NCBI RefSeq assembly: GCF_006715485.1
Contig: NZ_VFNH01000005.1
Coordinates: 186,001 to 250,000, forward strand
DNA length: 64,000 bases
Source: Herbaspirillum sp. SJZ107
GTDB taxonomy: Bacteria > Pseudomonadota > Gammaproteobacteria > Burkholderiales > Burkholderiaceae_D
Reading direction: 5' to 3'
A program made the position numbers and the translations under genes. The notes below the pieces were generated by a model. The model did not search any database, had not been told where the DNA came from, and saw nothing but the letters and a program-made list of their open reading frames with translations. This document shows positions 63,024 to 64,000 of the stretch, in pieces (position 1 is the stretch's first letter; every line of letters begins with the position of its first letter).

Positions 63024-63155
63024 GTTTGATTCACCCCTGCTCTTGTTTTTTATTGACAAGACGCAGTGTAAAGATCAGCATCAAAAGGAAAAAGCGAAGA
63101 TACTGTGAGTATTACTTCGAAAAAACCTGCTAGCTGAAGAATTCGAGCCTATTTC
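63024..63155. promoter_or_regulatory. Divergent control region between DUF475 and the LysR gene
   Basis: 132 bp shared by both genes. TTGACA (63053-63058) is an exact -35 on the plus strand, but the matching -10 is poor. ATACT-GTG-AGTAT (63099-63111) is a short perfect dyad that could be a LysR-type site. Which promoter serves the Ter operon is unclear. Confidence 0.35.
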
Positions 63156-64000
63156 ATGAAGAACGACATCAATTTTCGCCACCTGTATTACTTCTGGGTC
63201 GTGGCCAAGGAAGGCGGCATCACGCGCGCCGCCGAGCGCCTCGGCCTGGCCGTGCAGACCATCAGTTCGCAGCTGACCCTGCTCGAACAGGCCTTGGGCA
63301 AGGCCATGTTCACGCAGCAGGGCCGGCGCCTGGTCCTGACCGAGGCCGGCCGCGTGGCGATGAACTACGCCGACCAGATTTTCCTGTTGGGCGAGCAGCT
63401 GCAGGAAGCACTGAACGAGGCCGACAGCGGACGCATCCGCCTGACGGTGGGCATCTCGGATTCGCTGCCCAAGCTGTCGGCCTACCGCATGCTGGAAGCG
63501 GCGACCCAGATGGACCGGGCCGTGAGGCTGGTCTGCTACGAAGACCAGTTCGAGGCGCTGCTGGCCGACCTCGCCCTGCACAAGCTGGACGTGGTGCTGA
63601 CCGACCGCGAGGTGCGCGCCAGCAGCGCCCTGAAAGTGTTCAGCCACCAGTTGTTCGAAAGCGAGATGGAAGTGGTCGGGACGCCCGCCCTGGCCGAGCG
63701 CTACCACGACGGCGACGGCTTCCCCGGGAATTTGAACGGCGCGCCCTTTTTACTACCGGCACGTAATAATGCCCTGCGCGGCAAGATCGACGAATGGTTC
63801 GTCCAGCACCACGTGCGGCCGGACGTGGTCGGCGAATTCGAGGACAATGCCCTCCTGAATACCTTCGGCCGGCGCGGCCTGGGCCTGTTCTTCGCACCGG
63901 CGGCCCTGGCCACCGAGGTCGAGCAACAGTTCGGCGCGGTCCGGATCGGCAAGGTGCCGAGCGTGCGCGAACAGTTCTACGTGATCTCCAACGACCGCAA
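63156..64000 (+). CDS. LysR-family regulator, NhaR-like (3' end cut by window)
   Basis: 281 codons are visible from ATG 63156 and the frame is still open at the edge. The N terminus NFRHLYYFWVVAKEGGITRAAERLGLAVQTISSQLTLLEQ follows NhaR (HLYYFW...TPQTIT-type helix), then RLVLTEAGRVAMNYADQIF, then the effector domain (RLTVGISDSLPKLSAYRML, LLADLALHKLDVVLTD, ALATEVEQQFGAVRIG). NhaR-like proteins respond to Na+ or other stresses. It is divergent from the Ter operon, so it may control it. Confidence 0.9.
   Translation, partial: MKNDINFRHLYYFWVVAKEGGITRAAERLGLAVQTISSQLTLLEQALGKAMFTQQGRRLVLTEAGRVAMNYADQIFLLGEQLQEALNEADSGRIRLTVGISDSLPKLSAYRMLEAATQMDRAVRLVCYEDQFEALLADLALHKLDVVLTDREVRASSALKVFSHQLFESEMEVVGTPALAERYHDGDGFPGNLNGAPFLLPARNNALRGKIDEWFVQHHVRPDVVGEFEDNALLNTFGRRGLGLFFAPAALATEVEQQFGAVRIGKVPSVREQFYVISNDR

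Overview
This window is high-GC, gene-dense chromosomal DNA from a betaproteobacterium. The gene order (a full mraZ-to-ftsZ division and cell-wall cluster followed by a Prx5 peroxiredoxin, a DMT transporter, lpxC, dciA, secA and argJ; pilD-coaE-zapD-yacG; ftsY-ftsE-ftsX-rpoH) and the protein sequences point to Burkholderiales, most likely Oxalobacteraceae close to Massilia/Telluria/Duganella. That assignment is inference from gene content and order; no 16S gene is present. I saw no tRNA, rRNA, insertion sequence, prophage, CRISPR array or replication origin. The only RNA gene seen is RNase P RNA.

Layout. 1-1481: the 3' part of a hybrid sensor kinase. 1478-5126 (minus): ethanolamine permease and ammonia-lyase (eat-eutB-eutC). 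5338-8848 (plus): pilD, coaE, zapD, yacG, a tautomerase-like gene and a yidD-like gene with a cysteine-rich tail. 8855-11403 (minus): mutT-type Nudix gene, a DUF815 ATPase and argJ. 11561-15388 (plus): a DUF945/TonB-C fusion, an AI-2E-family transporter and a TipA-like MerR regulator with its own operator. 15475-18258 (minus): secA, separated from merR by a shared bidirectional terminator. 18514-19014 (plus): dciA. 19198-21621 (minus): lpxC, a DMT transporter and a peroxiredoxin. 21760-39011 (minus): the complete dcw cluster, mraZ rsmH ftsL ftsI murE murF mraY murD ftsW murG murC ddlB ftsQ ftsA ftsZ, with many 1-4 bp stop/start overlaps, a four-repeat MraZ box in front and a terminator behind ftsZ.

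39475-45757: a mixed housekeeping/accessory stretch with a Lon-like ATPase lacking a protease domain, a YcxB-like membrane protein, a small membrane protein, glpK, rnpB, a thiamine-diphosphate enzyme and a 71-residue membrane protein. 46038-50214 (plus): ftsY, ftsE, ftsX and rpoH; rpoH carries a near-perfect CIRCE (HrcA) operator and a structured leader. 50264-51148 (minus): a Tat-exported dienelactone-hydrolase-like protein. 51244-55438 (plus): a MarR-regulated DHA2 efflux pump, a lipoprotein and gamma-glutamyltransferase. 55452-59633 (minus): an ABC transporter made of one ATPase and two paralogous membrane proteins, with a YtrA-type GntR regulator between them and a dyad in front. 59908-63023 (minus): a Ter-type stress module (DUF475/TerC-like membrane protein, two TerD proteins, one AIM24/TIGR00266 protein), divergent from an NhaR-like LysR gene that runs off the end.

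The most interesting signals are regulatory: CIRCE plus a UUCG hairpin in front of rpoH, the 10-bp-phased MraZ box, perfect or near-perfect dyads at the MarR, MerR and GntR loci, and a REP-like inverted repeat between dciA and lpxC. At the protein level, the Ter module, the duplicated-permease ABC operon, the Cys-rich YidD and the DUF945-TonB-C fusion deserve a second look. All functional names come from reading motifs and known family features; no database search was run.
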